A DNA stretch of 64,000 nt from Brevibacterium linens ATCC 9172. Lineage in GTDB: Bacteria > Actinomycetota > Actinomycetes > Actinomycetales > Brevibacteriaceae. The notes beneath the pieces are model-generated. The model ran no database searches and was not told the DNA's origin. It saw only the letters and a program-made list of their open reading frames with translations. The position numbers and the translations under genes were made by a program. Every line of letters starts with the position of its first letter. Position 1 is the first letter of the stretch. Shown in pieces: positions 16,852 to 25,854 of this stretch. The DNA is taken from positions 272,217-336,216 of the forward strand of contig NZ_FXYY01000002.1 in NCBI RefSeq assembly GCF_900169165.1, written 5' to 3'.

Positions 16852-19395
16852 CTAACCTCGATTCAATAGACGAATGCCCGATGCGCGATCCCCTTTGTTG
16901 CTTTGAGAAGGCTCAAAAGTGCACAGGTCGCCCTCCGTTAAGAACTCCCAATCTGATCGGTCGAGGAACTGAGAGATATGAAAGAAGTATTTTCCTGTAG
17001 GACATTGGAAAAACCCGTATCCTTTGTCCTCAAACAAGGCAACTACAGACCCGAGGGTTCTTGTAGAAAACTCTTGGTCTGACTGCAACACACCTGAAAG
17101 TCGGGAACTAAAAATGCGCGATTGTTTGGCAGGATAGCCAATGCCTTTTTCCGCCAAATCTTCAGACAAATTATGCAGCTGCAATATGCGGTCGACTGTT
17201 TCGTCAGTGAATACGCGTGAATCTAGGTGCTCCAAAAGGTCCACTCCTGATTCGAGGACAGCAACCGCCTCATCATAATCCTCGATTGCTATCTTTTCAT
17301 TAATGGCTGCGGCGACTGCTCGAAGTGCAAGGGTGGTGGCCGCGCGTTGATGACTTATATGAGCGATGTCACTCTTAGCGAGTTCAGATGAAACGACGAT
17401 GGTAGAGTCGTAATCCTTGAGGCAGAAGTGTGCCCATGCGATTTGCCCCGATATATCGGAATCCGCAGATGTGGCTCTAGATGCTCCTTGAAGCAATTCT
17501 AGAGCTCTATGAGGTTCACCTGCGACGTTCAATAGAGAGTCTCCGAAATGAAAGAGGACCGCAGCATTCTCAGGAGCTAGTTCGACGGCACGTTCGTATG
17601 CCGCTAGAGCCCCAGACAGGTCTTGAGCCAAGCTTCTAACGAGCCCCTCTACGCGCCATCCTTCGAAATATCCCGGTGCAAGTTTCTGCGCTTCGGTGCA
17701 AAGAGCAAGAGCTGCGTCGGTATCATTTGAAATATCGGTGATCGCACGGCGCAGGAGGCCAGCGGCGTGGTAGTCTCCTGCGTTTCGGACATAAACGCTA
17801 GTAGGCGCTAACGGCGAGGTAGTGATTTCCGCAGATACCTCAATTCCCAAATTGCGTAGTTCTTCGTTTCTCTGGAAAAAGAGGTTGCGCACGGAGGCTT
17901 CGGCTGGATGATGTTTCTCTAGATACTGCCGAGAAAAATCTGACAGCTCGTAGGCCGTGTCTAGGCTATATCCACTAGTTTGGCTAGTCATTGCAGTGAA
18001 GTTGGTCGTGATCAGTTCGAGTAGAGATCGTTGAATTTCATCCGCTGTAAAGTCATTGAGGTATGCTAGCTCGGCCTGGTTCTTCGGTCCTTGCAATACT
18101 TGCATTGAACGAAGAGTCGCTCTCGCATTATCTGACAGGTACTCATAGACATTAGACATGCAATAGTCCAGGAGTAGTTCGTTGTTTCCTAGCAACTCTT
18201 CCGGCCTGTAGCCCGCCTGAACTCCTGCGACAAACCATCTAATATAAGCTGGATGGCCTTGCATGCTGTTTGCAAGTCGCTCTATATCGTCTTGTCTCAG
18301 CGCCTTTAGTTGTTTAACGTCTCGGATTCGAGCCAAAGCATTGAGCAGTCGCGCCGATTCATATGGTTCCAATGGAGACAGCTGAACCGGATTTTCGATT
18401 CCAAGACCGATACGGCTAGTTACAATCACTTTACTGCCTATGGGTAGTTCCAGCAGGAACGATCGAAGCCGATTGTCAAGGACTGTTTCTAAATTGTCTA
18501 GGATCAGGAGAACTCTGAAATTCTCCATATATTCGAGCACTTCATCAACGGGGTTTGGAATGTATTCAACGCCAGATAGCTCTTTCGCCGCCGATCCAAT
18601 TAGCCCTAGCGAGGTCTCAATGGCTCCATTAATGCGTTGAATCTCGTTTGGAGTCAAGACCGTTGCCTTTGCGGTTACCCAAACAAATGCGTCAAATTGT
18701 TGTTTCGGATCGTCGAGTAGATCATAAGCGGCTTTCAGCGCGATGGAGGTTTTTCCAATGCCTCCATCTCCGAGAATCGATACCACCGGGTATGCGCCTT
18801 TGATGGCCTTTTTAATTCTTCTAAGCTCGCCTTGTCTTCCGAAGAACCCGGTTTCATCGAAGTCTGGGACTGGTAGATTGTGCTGGGGTACGTTATCGGG
18901 ATCTGCTGGAAGACTGATTGTAAGTCCCAAGACGAATGAAGGATCGTTTTCGAGTCGGTCTAGAATCGATTGTACTTCTGGCCAATCGCTGGAGTTGTGC
19001 CGAATTAAACATTTTGCTGCATCGATAAGGGTTGACGCATCGTCGATTTCCATAGGTCGATTATGTGCGACTCGATTGCGAATCGCGACTATGTATTGAA
19101 AGTACGGCTTTATATTGCTTAGGCCTTGAGCGGTGTTTTGCGAAAGCTGATTCATATTACTTTGTAGAATCTCGTAGCTCTCGGCAAAATCGAGAAATGA
19201 TAGAAGTGAAGACAGGTTCTTTGCTCGTGTAGTCCCCTCTTTCGCCATCCTGTCGGTGGATTTCTTTATCTGCTCTGCAGAGATTAGGTCTTCCATGTCT
19301 AGATGGCCGAGTTCGATAAGAATCTTATCTCTAATATCAAGTTCGATGGCCGCAATCATCGCAAAACAAGTTAGTCGGGTTGCACTGTGGCTCAT
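16852..19395 (-). CDS. HEPN - NB-ARC/STAND NTPase - TPR - cold-shock-domain protein
   Basis: 847 residues from ATG 19395 (AGGCGG upstream; an in-frame start at 19539 adds 48 unlikely residues). Residues 1-150: helical domain with RNRVAH (106-111), the Rx4H signature of HEPN ribonucleases, resembling Swt1-type HEPN. Residues 180-500: NB-ARC-type STAND NTPase with Walker A GDGGIGKT (209-216), Walker B LLILDN (296-301), sensor-like VTSR (325-328) and GHPAYIRW (380-387). Residues about 535-720: TPR-like helical repeats (EGWRVEGLVRSLAQDLSGAL, AYERAVELAPENAAV). Residues 778-845: cold-shock domain with RNP1-like KGYGFF and RNP2-like YFFHIS. Inference: an NLR-like sensor whose NTPase switch controls a HEPN RNase, with TPR or CSD sensing peptide, protein or nucleic acid. 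Codon usage is AT-richer than its neighbours. Confidence 0.85.
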   Translation of the reverse strand: MSHSATRLTCFAMIAAIELDIRDKILIELGHLDMEDLISAEQIKKSTDRMAKEGTTRAKNLSSLLSFLDFAESYEILQSNMNQLSQNTAQGLSNIKPYFQYIVAIRNRVAHNRPMEIDDASTLIDAAKCLIRHNSSDWPEVQSILDRLENDPSFVLGLTISLPADPDNVPQHNLPVPDFDETGFFGRQGELRRIKKAIKGAYPVVSILGDGGIGKTSIALKAAYDLLDDPKQQFDAFVWVTAKATVLTPNEIQRINGAIETSLGLIGSAAKELSGVEYIPNPVDEVLEYMENFRVLLILDNLETVLDNRLRSFLLELPIGSKVIVTSRIGLGIENPVQLSPLEPYESARLLNALARIRDVKQLKALRQDDIERLANSMQGHPAYIRWFVAGVQAGYRPEELLGNNELLLDYCMSNVYEYLSDNARATLRSMQVLQGPKNQAELAYLNDFTADEIQRSLLELITTNFTAMTSQTSGYSLDTAYELSDFSRQYLEKHHPAEASVRNLFFQRNEELRNLGIEVSAEITTSPLAPTSVYVRNAGDYHAAGLLRRAITDISNDTDAALALCTEAQKLAPGYFEGWRVEGLVRSLAQDLSGALAAYERAVELAPENAAVLFHFGDSLLNVAGEPHRALELLQGASRATSADSDISGQIAWAHFCLKDYDSTIVVSSELAKSDIAHISHQRAATTLALRAVAAAINEKIAIEDYDEAVAVLESGVDLLEHLDSRVFTDETVDRILQLHNLSEDLAEKGIGYPAKQSRIFSSRLSGVLQSDQEFSTRTLGSVVALFEDKGYGFFQCPTGKYFFHISQFLDRSDWEFLTEGDLCTFEPSQSNKGDRASGIRLLNRG

Positions 19396-20386
19396 CTTTG
19401 GCCGCCTATCGTTCGAATGGGTCCTACTTCGTCGTTGGGAGTCACAATACCCGATCGCTATCGAACCGTAGTCGATCTTGAAACGCGCAGCGTCGGCGTA
19501 AGCCGCGGAGTTCGGGACCGTAGTTCTCTTTGGGTCCAATGAGGGTGTTTGGGCGAGGAAGCTGGACTCGTGTAGGCACGGACGTTTCGTCGATTCCAGA
19601 TGGGGGATTTCGACTAACTGGCTCGCTTGAGGACCACTTTCTGATCCTCAGTATGTCTAACGGGGTCTCGTGTAGTAGAGGGGTGTGCCGACTCTCGTCG
19701 TGTACTCGAGGTCGCTGTTTCAATGTTTCGACCATCTGGCTAGGTGCGCCGGGATGGTCAGGTTAAGGCTCCCAGATACTCGGTACGTCACCTGACATTT
19801 TCTGGTCTCTTATGATGGAGTCGATTCCCGACGTCAACTCCTGCGCTGTCGATAGCTGCGCCTCGCCCCGATAGTTGCTGGTCGATCGCTCGAGCTGGCT
19901 GCATAGACGTCTGGTGTATTGACGGTCGTTTGTCCGCGCGGAATTGGATGGATATAAATCCTTTCCCGTATATCTGGTCGTTGGTCTGCTGGCACGCGCC
20001 GCCGGCCTTGGGTCGGCTATCCTTCTGCTGGATTCGTCGGCCGTCGGATCTAGAGTTCGGCACCATGAAGACGACTTGGGCGACCTTGGGTAGCTGAGTC
20101 CCCATTGGGCATGAACTACTATCCTGGTGCACGTGGTCGGCCCCGTTCACGGCTAGCCCAGTTGTGGACAGAGCCACGGTCTTGAATGTAATGCATTAGT
20201 TTGAGTATTTTGGCTCTGCCTTTTCGCAGGCTGAGATTGTGTGAGATTTGGTCAGAGTGGCGGTGAGGTGAAAGGGCCTGGGATTGTATGCCGAATTTTA
20301 TTGGAGTTTCCCGGTTGTTTGGCGTACTGGCGGGAGAGTACCGGCTTCCATCCAAGTCTTTGATTGATTTGTGGGAGGGGAAGACC
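19396..20386. other. Right part of the insert, no confident gene; ends in the pabAB upstream region
   Basis: Nearly 1 kb without a convincing gene. ORFs at 19442-19735 (-), 19530-19766 (+) and 19788-20177 (-) have no recognisable domain and no good ribosome site. They may be decayed mobile DNA; I found no integrase or transposase signature. The last 200 bases should hold the pabAB promoter. Confidence 0.5.
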
Positions 20387-22810
20387 GTGGTTCGTACGTT
20401 GCTCATCGACAATGACGATTCGTTCACGCTCAACCTTTTCCACCTCCTCGCCGAGGTGAACGGATGTGCGCCGACGCTTGTGCCCAATGATTGGACCGAG
20501 TTCGAGCTGAGCGTGCTCGACGATTTCGACAATGTCGTCATCTCCCCGGGGCCGGGAACCCCGGAGAGGCCAGCCGACTTCGGTATCTGCGCCGAAGTGA
20601 TCGAACATTCCCCGATTCCGGTACTCGGCGTGTGCCTCGGACATCAGGGGATTGCTCACGTGCACGGGGGAGGCGTTGCCCACGCGCCGGAGCCTCGACA
20701 CGGTCGAGTCTCAGCGATCCGGCATACCGAGACCGAACTGTTCGCCGGGATCCCCTCGCAGTTCTCAGCGGTGCGGTATCACTCGCTCGCAGTGACCGAC
20801 CTCCCTGCGTGTGTGGAGGCGACCGCGTGGTCCGAAGACGGAGTCATCCAGGCGCTGAGGCATCGGTCCCGACCGCAATGGGGAGTCCAGTTCCACCCGG
20901 AATCGATCGCCTCCGAGGAGGCACGGACTCTGCTGCGGAACTTCGCCGAGCTGACTGTGGCGTGGAACAGGCGGGACCGGAGGAAAAATGGCCTGCCGGC
21001 TGGCGAGGATCGGGCAGGGACGGATGTCGACTGCGATCGCGACGTCCCCGCGGGGACGTTTGCGGCGCTGGTTCGGTCGCACACGACCGTCGGTCCTGAT
21101 GCTGGGCACCACTACATTCTCGACACCGATGTTCTCCCTCAGACTTTCACCGACGAACGTCTCTTCGCCGAGCTCTTCGGTGACGAACCTGAGGCCGTTT
21201 GGCTCGACGGAAATTTACCTGGCAATGACTCGTCCCGGTTCTCGATCATGGGTGCGCCGTCCGGTCCGCTGAGCAGAGTAGCGACTGGCTCTGTGCCGGA
21301 AGGGGTAGTCGAAGTGCGTTCGGCCGGTGACGAGTCAGAGAATGTGACTGAGTCGTCCGGATTCTTTGACTGGCTCGAAGCCGAACTCGCAAGCGCGACC
21401 GTTGCGGTGACCGGCGAAAGAACAGAAGCGCAAGGCATCAAATCCACTTTTCCCGGCTTGAGCGCCTTAAGCCACGATCTGCCATTCGATTTCCGCCTTG
21501 GGTGGGTCGGTTATCTCGGCTACGAGCTCAAGGCCGAGGTCGGCTCGCCGAACCAGCACGAATCCGACCTGCCTGACGCCGTCATGATGTTCCTTGATCG
21601 CGCATTGGTCATCGACCACGTCACCAAGAGCATTCACCTTCTGGCACTGCGTCATGACGACGACCCAACTGGCCACATAGCAAACCAGGACTGGTTTGAC
21701 CACACACGCGCACGGATCGCATCGGTCCCCGCCGAGGAAATCAGTGGTACTGACCAACGGCGGGCCACCTCGTCGAAGGCAGACACCTCAACCCCAGCGG
21801 AACGTCGCAATCCAATCCTCGTGGCACGGCACAGTCGGCGCGAATACCTCGACCTCATCGACCAAGTGCAAAAGAAGATCACCGATGGCGAGACCTACGA
21901 AGTCTGCCTGACGAACATGCTCGAGGGTGCCGCCGACCCGCACGAGACACCGCTGGATATGTATCTGCGGCTGCGCGAGGACAACCCGACGCCGTTCGGG
22001 GCGTTCATCCGCACGCGCGAGGCGGCGATTCTCAGCACGTCGCCGGAACGGTTTCTGCGTATCGGCGCCGATGGTCGGGTCGAGTCGAGGCCGATCAAGG
22101 GCACTCGCCCCAGGGGCGCGAACTGGTCCGAGGACGAGGCAATCAAGGCTGAGCTGGCCGCCTCGATGAAGGACCGGTCGGAGAATCTCATGATTGTCGA
22201 TCTCGTTCGGCACGATCTCGGGCGTACGGCCAGTTTGGGGTCGGTGCAGGTGGACACGCTGTTCGGGATCGAGTCGTATGCGACGGTGCATCAGTTGGTC
22301 TCGACGGTGAGTGCACGCTTGGCCGAGGATGCTAGCCCGGTGGCGTGTGTGCGGGCGGCGTTCCCACCAGGGTCGATGACTGGGGCGCCGAAGCTGCGGA
22401 CGATGACGACCATCGAAGAGCTCGAGGCCGGCCCGCGCGGGGTGTACAGCGGAGCAGTCGGGTATTTCTCGCTCGGCGGTGCCGTCGATCTCAGCGTCGT
22501 CATCCGCACGCTCGTCGTTCAGGGTGAGACTCTGAGTTACGGGGTCGGCGGAGCGATCGTTGCGCTCTCGGATTCCGAGGAGGAGTACGAGGAGACAGTG
22601 GTGAAGGCGGCTCCGGTGCTGAGGCTGCTCGGTGGAGTGGAGCTCCCCGGCGAGGTTGTCGTTCATGCGAACGACCCGTCCGAACTGAGGACACATATCC
22701 ATTCGACTGAGCAGATAGGCGATGTTGACGCCCACACCATGATCCCCGCCGAGGAGGCCGGACCGACCGATACCGCTGTGGCTGAATACTCGGGTGGAGT
22801 TGAGCGATGA
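20387..22810 (+). CDS. pabAB: Aminodeoxychorismate synthase, fused PabA-PabB
   Basis: 807 residues from GTG 20387, with GGGAGGGG 6 bases upstream; an ATG at 20288 would add 33 residues outside the conserved domain. Residues 1-200: class I glutamine amidotransferase (LLIDNDDSFTLNLFHLL, nucleophile in GVCLGHQGIAH, His/Glu in FHPESI). The remainder is the chorismate-binding component: the N-terminal domain, then FGAFIRTREAAILSTSPERF, SRPIKGTRPRG, ENLMIVDLVRHDLGR and FPPGSMTGAPK. It converts chorismate plus glutamine to 4-amino-4-deoxychorismate for folate synthesis. Stop overlaps the pabC start by 4 bases. Confidence 0.93.
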   Translation: MVRTLLIDNDDSFTLNLFHLLAEVNGCAPTLVPNDWTEFELSVLDDFDNVVISPGPGTPERPADFGICAEVIEHSPIPVLGVCLGHQGIAHVHGGGVAHAPEPRHGRVSAIRHTETELFAGIPSQFSAVRYHSLAVTDLPACVEATAWSEDGVIQALRHRSRPQWGVQFHPESIASEEARTLLRNFAELTVAWNRRDRRKNGLPAGEDRAGTDVDCDRDVPAGTFAALVRSHTTVGPDAGHHYILDTDVLPQTFTDERLFAELFGDEPEAVWLDGNLPGNDSSRFSIMGAPSGPLSRVATGSVPEGVVEVRSAGDESENVTESSGFFDWLEAELASATVAVTGERTEAQGIKSTFPGLSALSHDLPFDFRLGWVGYLGYELKAEVGSPNQHESDLPDAVMMFLDRALVIDHVTKSIHLLALRHDDDPTGHIANQDWFDHTRARIASVPAEEISGTDQRRATSSKADTSTPAERRNPILVARHSRREYLDLIDQVQKKITDGETYEVCLTNMLEGAADPHETPLDMYLRLREDNPTPFGAFIRTREAAILSTSPERFLRIGADGRVESRPIKGTRPRGANWSEDEAIKAELAASMKDRSENLMIVDLVRHDLGRTASLGSVQVDTLFGIESYATVHQLVSTVSARLAEDASPVACVRAAFPPGSMTGAPKLRTMTTIEELEAGPRGVYSGAVGYFSLGGAVDLSVVIRTLVVQGETLSYGVGGAIVALSDSEEEYEETVVKAAPVLRLLGGVELPGEVVVHANDPSELRTHIHSTEQIGDVDAHTMIPAEEAGPTDTAVAEYSGGVER

Positions 22811-23661
22811 ACGTGTGGCTGTGGAATCAACAGGATCACCGTTTCGAGGAGCCTACGACGGACTTCAGCTCATCGAAGCTGATGGCCGCCGATTCGTGGC
22901 TTGTTGAAGACGGGCGGGTACGAGCGTTCGACCTCCATCGGACACGGTTCGGTGATGCTGCTGCGCAGGTGGGGATGGGTGATGCGATCACCGACGATTT
23001 TTGGGCGGCAGTGGTCGAGAAGATCCCGGCGAAGGGGGAGTGGTTCCCGCGCGTAGATGTCCTCGATGTTTCTCCTGACGCCGAACGTGAGTTGGCATTC
23101 CGGTTGCGACCAGCACCGACTCGGACGCAGGAGTTGAAGGTTCTCATCCCGCCATATTCCGACCCGCGAATCACTCCGAATCGGAAAGGCCCGGACATCG
23201 CATTGCTTGAGCGTGTGCGGACGGAAGCACGTGAGCAGTATGGCTGTGACGAGGTATTGCTCATCGATGGGGACGGGTACGTCATCGAGGGAGCAACGAC
23301 GAGCCTGCTGTGGTGGGACGAAGAGACCCTCTGCGCACCGGATCCGGAGTTGGGAGCGCTGCCGGGAGTCACCTCGGCGGTGATCCTTGAGGAAGCTCGC
23401 GCTCGGTCGGTTCCGATCGAGTTGCGGCGAGTGCGGCCCGAGGAGCTTATCGACCACGAAGCATGGCTCGTCAACGCGCTCCACGGGATTCGGCGAGTGA
23501 GTGAACTCGTTGACGGGAGTGACCTTCACGACAGCGTGCAGCGCGGCGATGAGCCGAATCAGATTTGGGCTGGGCATAGAGGCGGACCCCATGCGGATGC
23601 GGTCCGGCTCGGCCGTTGGCGTGAATGGTTGGAAACGATTAGGGTCGCTCCGGGCATGTGA
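22807..23661 (+). CDS. pabC: Aminodeoxychorismate lyase (class IV aminotransferase fold)
   Basis: 284 residues. The PLP fold type IV signatures are present: RAFDLHRTRFGDAA, NRKGPDIALLERVRTEA with the probable PLP lysine, DEVLLIDGDGYVIEGATTSL, and LPGVTSAVILEEARARSVPI. It is expected to release pyruvate from aminodeoxychorismate to give 4-aminobenzoate, and is translationally coupled to pabAB (ATGA overlap). IS debris begins immediately at its stop codon, so the extreme C-terminus could have been altered by that event. Confidence 0.88.
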   Translation: MNVWLWNQQDHRFEEPTTDFSSSKLMAADSWLVEDGRVRAFDLHRTRFGDAAAQVGMGDAITDDFWAAVVEKIPAKGEWFPRVDVLDVSPDAERELAFRLRPAPTRTQELKVLIPPYSDPRITPNRKGPDIALLERVRTEAREQYGCDEVLLIDGDGYVIEGATTSLLWWDEETLCAPDPELGALPGVTSAVILEEARARSVPIELRRVRPEELIDHEAWLVNALHGIRRVSELVDGSDLHDSVQRGDEPNQIWAGHRGGPHADAVRLGRWREWLETIRVAPGM

Positions 23662-23930
23662 AGGCTCCGGGCGATGTAGTTGGTCAGGTTGCGGAACCCG
23701 AGTGCGGAGCCGCGCAGGTGTTCGAGCCGTCCGTTGAGCGCCTCGGTCGGCCCGTCGCTGGTGCCGGGTCGTTCGAAGTAGGCGAGCACGTCAGCGGCTC
23801 GCTTCTTCAGGGTCCGGTCCAGGGTGTTGATGTCGGTGAGCACCTTGGGGACGCCGGTGCTGAGGTCGGTGATCAGCTTCTCCATGAGTAGGAACATCCG
23901 TTGTCGGGAGACCTCGACGTCTATCTGCGG
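23660..23930 (-). pseudogene. ISL3-family transposase fragment (C-terminal region)
   Basis: The minus strand encodes MFLLMEKLITDLSTG, TLKKRAADVLAYFERPGTSD, GPTEALNGRLEHLRGSALGF and RNLTNYIARSL, the characteristic C-terminus of ISL3 (IS204/IS1001/IS1096-type) transposases. The last residues are lost at the junction with the pabC stop codon and the N-terminal two thirds are absent. A sequence near 23940-23972 (CTACACCGTCATCTGAGAAG) resembles the terminal region of such an element in the opposite orientation, suggesting rearranged copies. Confidence 0.8.
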
Positions 23931-24198
23931 ACCGACGTGCCCGGCCGACCTACACCGTCATCTGAGAAGACCCCTGAAACGTCTTCGACGACGGGACCGG
24001 CGAGGAGGAGGGCGCGGTGAGCTAAAGGAATGGAGCTTGCTCGGCTTGGACGCCGCCGCAAGCTCCGGTGAAACGATCGGTACTGGTCGGTCCTCGTCGG
24101 TCACCACCGGTTGGCAGCGTCCCCCATTCTCGGCGTTTGCGCAGGTCAGCGGCTCGTTCGCCCAGCGGACGCATCAAGCGATAGACGCAAAGCCGACG

Positions 24199-24234
24199 TG
24201 ATTAGGTCGTCGGTTCGATTCCGACAGGCGGCTC
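24199..24234 (+). pseudogene. Orphan 3' half of a tRNA gene (tRNA-Thr-like), possible att site
   Basis: TGATT (anticodon stem 3' strand), AGGTC variable loop, T-arm GTCGG-TTCGATT-CCGAC (24209-24225) and acceptor strand AGGCGGC then TCC are all present. The matching 5' acceptor (GCCGCCT), D-arm and anticodon are absent upstream, where the sequence is unrelated. The body resembles actinobacterial tRNA-Thr genes, which is from memory and tentative. 3' tRNA fragments are typical of attachment sites of integrated elements or of deletions through a tRNA gene. Confidence 0.7.
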
Positions 24235-24238
24235 CGGC

Positions 24239-24280
24239 GAAAAGCCCCTGACCTGCGGAAACGCAGGGCAGGGGCTTTTC
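24239..24280 (+). terminator. Strong intrinsic terminator of the former tRNA gene
   Basis: AAAAGCCCCTG-A-CCTGCG, loop GAAA, CGCAGG-G-CAGGGGCTTTT. A long, nearly perfect stem flanked by A and T runs, so it can act in both directions. It follows the tRNA fragment by only a few bases, as a native tRNA terminator would. Confidence 0.9.
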
Positions 24281-24493
24281 TGTTCTGGTGGTCGAGCGAT
24301 GCGCTGGCCTCACGGCTCTGCCCGACACCGACGTCGCTCTCCTCTGCGACGGACCCCTCGCCGGCTGAGCGCTCGCGGCCGCCATCCTGTCCCTGTGCCG
24401 ATAGGCCTCACACCGCTCGGCAACGCAGCATGGCGTTGCGTCGCGACCTGGCGACGGGCTCGGCGGGGCGCGATCGTCTCGTGCGTTGGCGGA

Positions 24494-24805
24494 CTACGGG
24501 AGCTTGGAGGCGAGGACGTCGGCAGCCAGGATCTCGGGTGCTGCGCTGAGGAGGTGCTGGTTGGCCATCAGGGCTGCGACGATGGCGCCGTTGGCGTGGG
24601 CGTCGCGAGCGGCCTCGTCGGGGAATGCATCGAAGATCCAGAAGGTGTCGGCGTCGGTCCTGACCGCGAACCAGACAATCGTTCCTACTTCTTCGTTGGC
24701 GAGTGCGACAGCGCCGGCGAGCAGATCGGCGACCGCGTCGTGCTGTCCATCGGCCGCGACGATCTTGGCGACGAAGGCATACGGAAGTGATGCGGGTGTT
24801 GACAT
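24494..24805 (-). CDS. Antibiotic-biosynthesis-monooxygenase (ABM) domain protein
   Basis: 103 residues, with AAGGAGAG before the ATG. The sequence YAFVAKIVAADGQHDAVADL, then ANEEVGTIVWFAVRTDADTF and WIFDAFPDEAARDAHANGAI, is the dimeric ferredoxin-like ABM fold, as in YgiN-type quinol monooxygenases. It is divergent from a GlxA-type regulator 107 bases away, which probably controls it. Substrate unknown. Confidence 0.85.
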   Translation of the reverse strand: MSTPASLPYAFVAKIVAADGQHDAVADLLAGAVALANEEVGTIVWFAVRTDADTFWIFDAFPDEAARDAHANGAIVAALMANQHLLSAAPEILAADVLASKLP

Positions 24806-24912
24806 GAGGGACTCTCCTTGAAGTCGTGGTTCTTCGTGTGACGAGTTCAGCTTATGACGAGCGAGGGCCGGTGGGTAGTGGCGTATACGGCAGTATTGCT
24901 ATTGTTTACGTC

Positions 24913-25854
24913 ATGCGTATTGGACTGATCGCGATTGACGGCTGCTTCGGTTCGGCTATCGCGTCGATCATCGACATCGTGCGGGTGGCCGACGGAGCCC
25001 GCGGCGATGTCGACCCGCGGATCGACCCGATCGAACTCGCCATCCTCGGACCGAAACGGCGAGTGGCCACGACGGCATCGATGACCCTGTCGGTGGACCA
25101 CCCGCTGTCGGAGTCCGCAGAGTTCGACGTGGTCGTCGTCCCTGCGCTTGGAACCCTTACGGCCGCCGCTACCAATGACGCCCTCCAGAGCCGAGATGCT
25201 CGTTCGGTCATCGCCTCGCTCGGGCGCCTCGACGAGGCGACCACCCGGATCGCCGCGGCGTGCACCGGCGTGTTCGCTGTCGCCGAGACCGGACGGATGC
25301 ATCATCGGCGGGCGACGACCAGCTGGTTCCTGGGGCCGGAGTTCCTGAAGCGCTATCCGACCGTCGCCCTCGATCTCGACACCATGGTCGTGGTCGACGG
25401 GAACCTCGTCACCGCCGGCGCAGCGTTCGCCCACATCGACCTCGCGCTCTCACTCGTGCGATCGATCAGCCCCGACCTGGCCCAACACGTCGCCAAGCTC
25501 CTCATCATCGACGAGCGCCCGTCGCAGGCGGCCTTCGTCGCCTACGAACATCTCCGGCACGAGGACCCGATCGTCGTCGAGTTCGAACGCTTCGTGCGCG
25601 CTCGCCTGGACGAACCGTTCAACGTCGCCTTCGTCGCGCAGTCGCTCGGCACCAGCCGGCGCACACTCGAACGACGAGTCCGTGCGGCGCTCAACCTCAC
25701 TCCGCTCGGCTTCGTCCAACGGCTTCGCATCGAACGAGCTCGGCACCTCTCAGCAACCACGGACCTCACCTCCGCCGAGATCGCGCTACGGGTCGGCTAC
25801 GCGAACGCCGAGACTCTGCGCTCCCTCCTGCGTAGGGAGCGACGCCGTTCTTGA
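24913..25854 (+). CDS. GlxA-family transcriptional regulator (DJ-1/PfpI-like plus AraC HTH)
   Basis: 313 residues from ATG 24913. Residues 1-180 form a DJ-1/PfpI-like domain (RIGLIAIDGCFGSAIASIID; IAAACTGVFAVAETG with the nucleophile-elbow Cys; RATTSWFLGPEF). Residues 220-313 carry two AraC-type helix-turn-helix units (NVAFVAQSLGTSRRTLERRV; LTSAEIALRVGYANAETLRS). The end ERRRS is abrupt: the +1 frame continues GATPFLTYRHA, close to the usual AraC C-terminus, so the last few residues may be frameshifted. Confidence 0.85.
   Translation: MRIGLIAIDGCFGSAIASIIDIVRVADGARGDVDPRIDPIELAILGPKRRVATTASMTLSVDHPLSESAEFDVVVVPALGTLTAAATNDALQSRDARSVIASLGRLDEATTRIAAACTGVFAVAETGRMHHRRATTSWFLGPEFLKRYPTVALDLDTMVVVDGNLVTAGAAFAHIDLALSLVRSISPDLAQHVAKLLIIDERPSQAAFVAYEHLRHEDPIVVEFERFVRARLDEPFNVAFVAQSLGTSRRTLERRVRAALNLTPLGFVQRLRIERARHLSATTDLTSAEIALRVGYANAETLRSLLRRERRRS

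Noticed and set aside
19442..20177. Integrase or transposase in the right part of the pabAB insert
   Set aside because: All six frames were inspected by eye; no RxxR/HxxR-Y recombinase or DDE pattern was seen, so no mobile-element gene is claimed.
24146..24385. Minus-strand ORF containing RNRTDDL
   Set aside because: This peptide is a known artefact of translating the antisense of a tRNA T-arm region; it coincides exactly with the tRNA fragment at 24199-24234.
24281..24493. Plus-strand ORF 24299-24790
   Set aside because: It overlaps the ABM gene antisense and lacks a ribosome site or domain.
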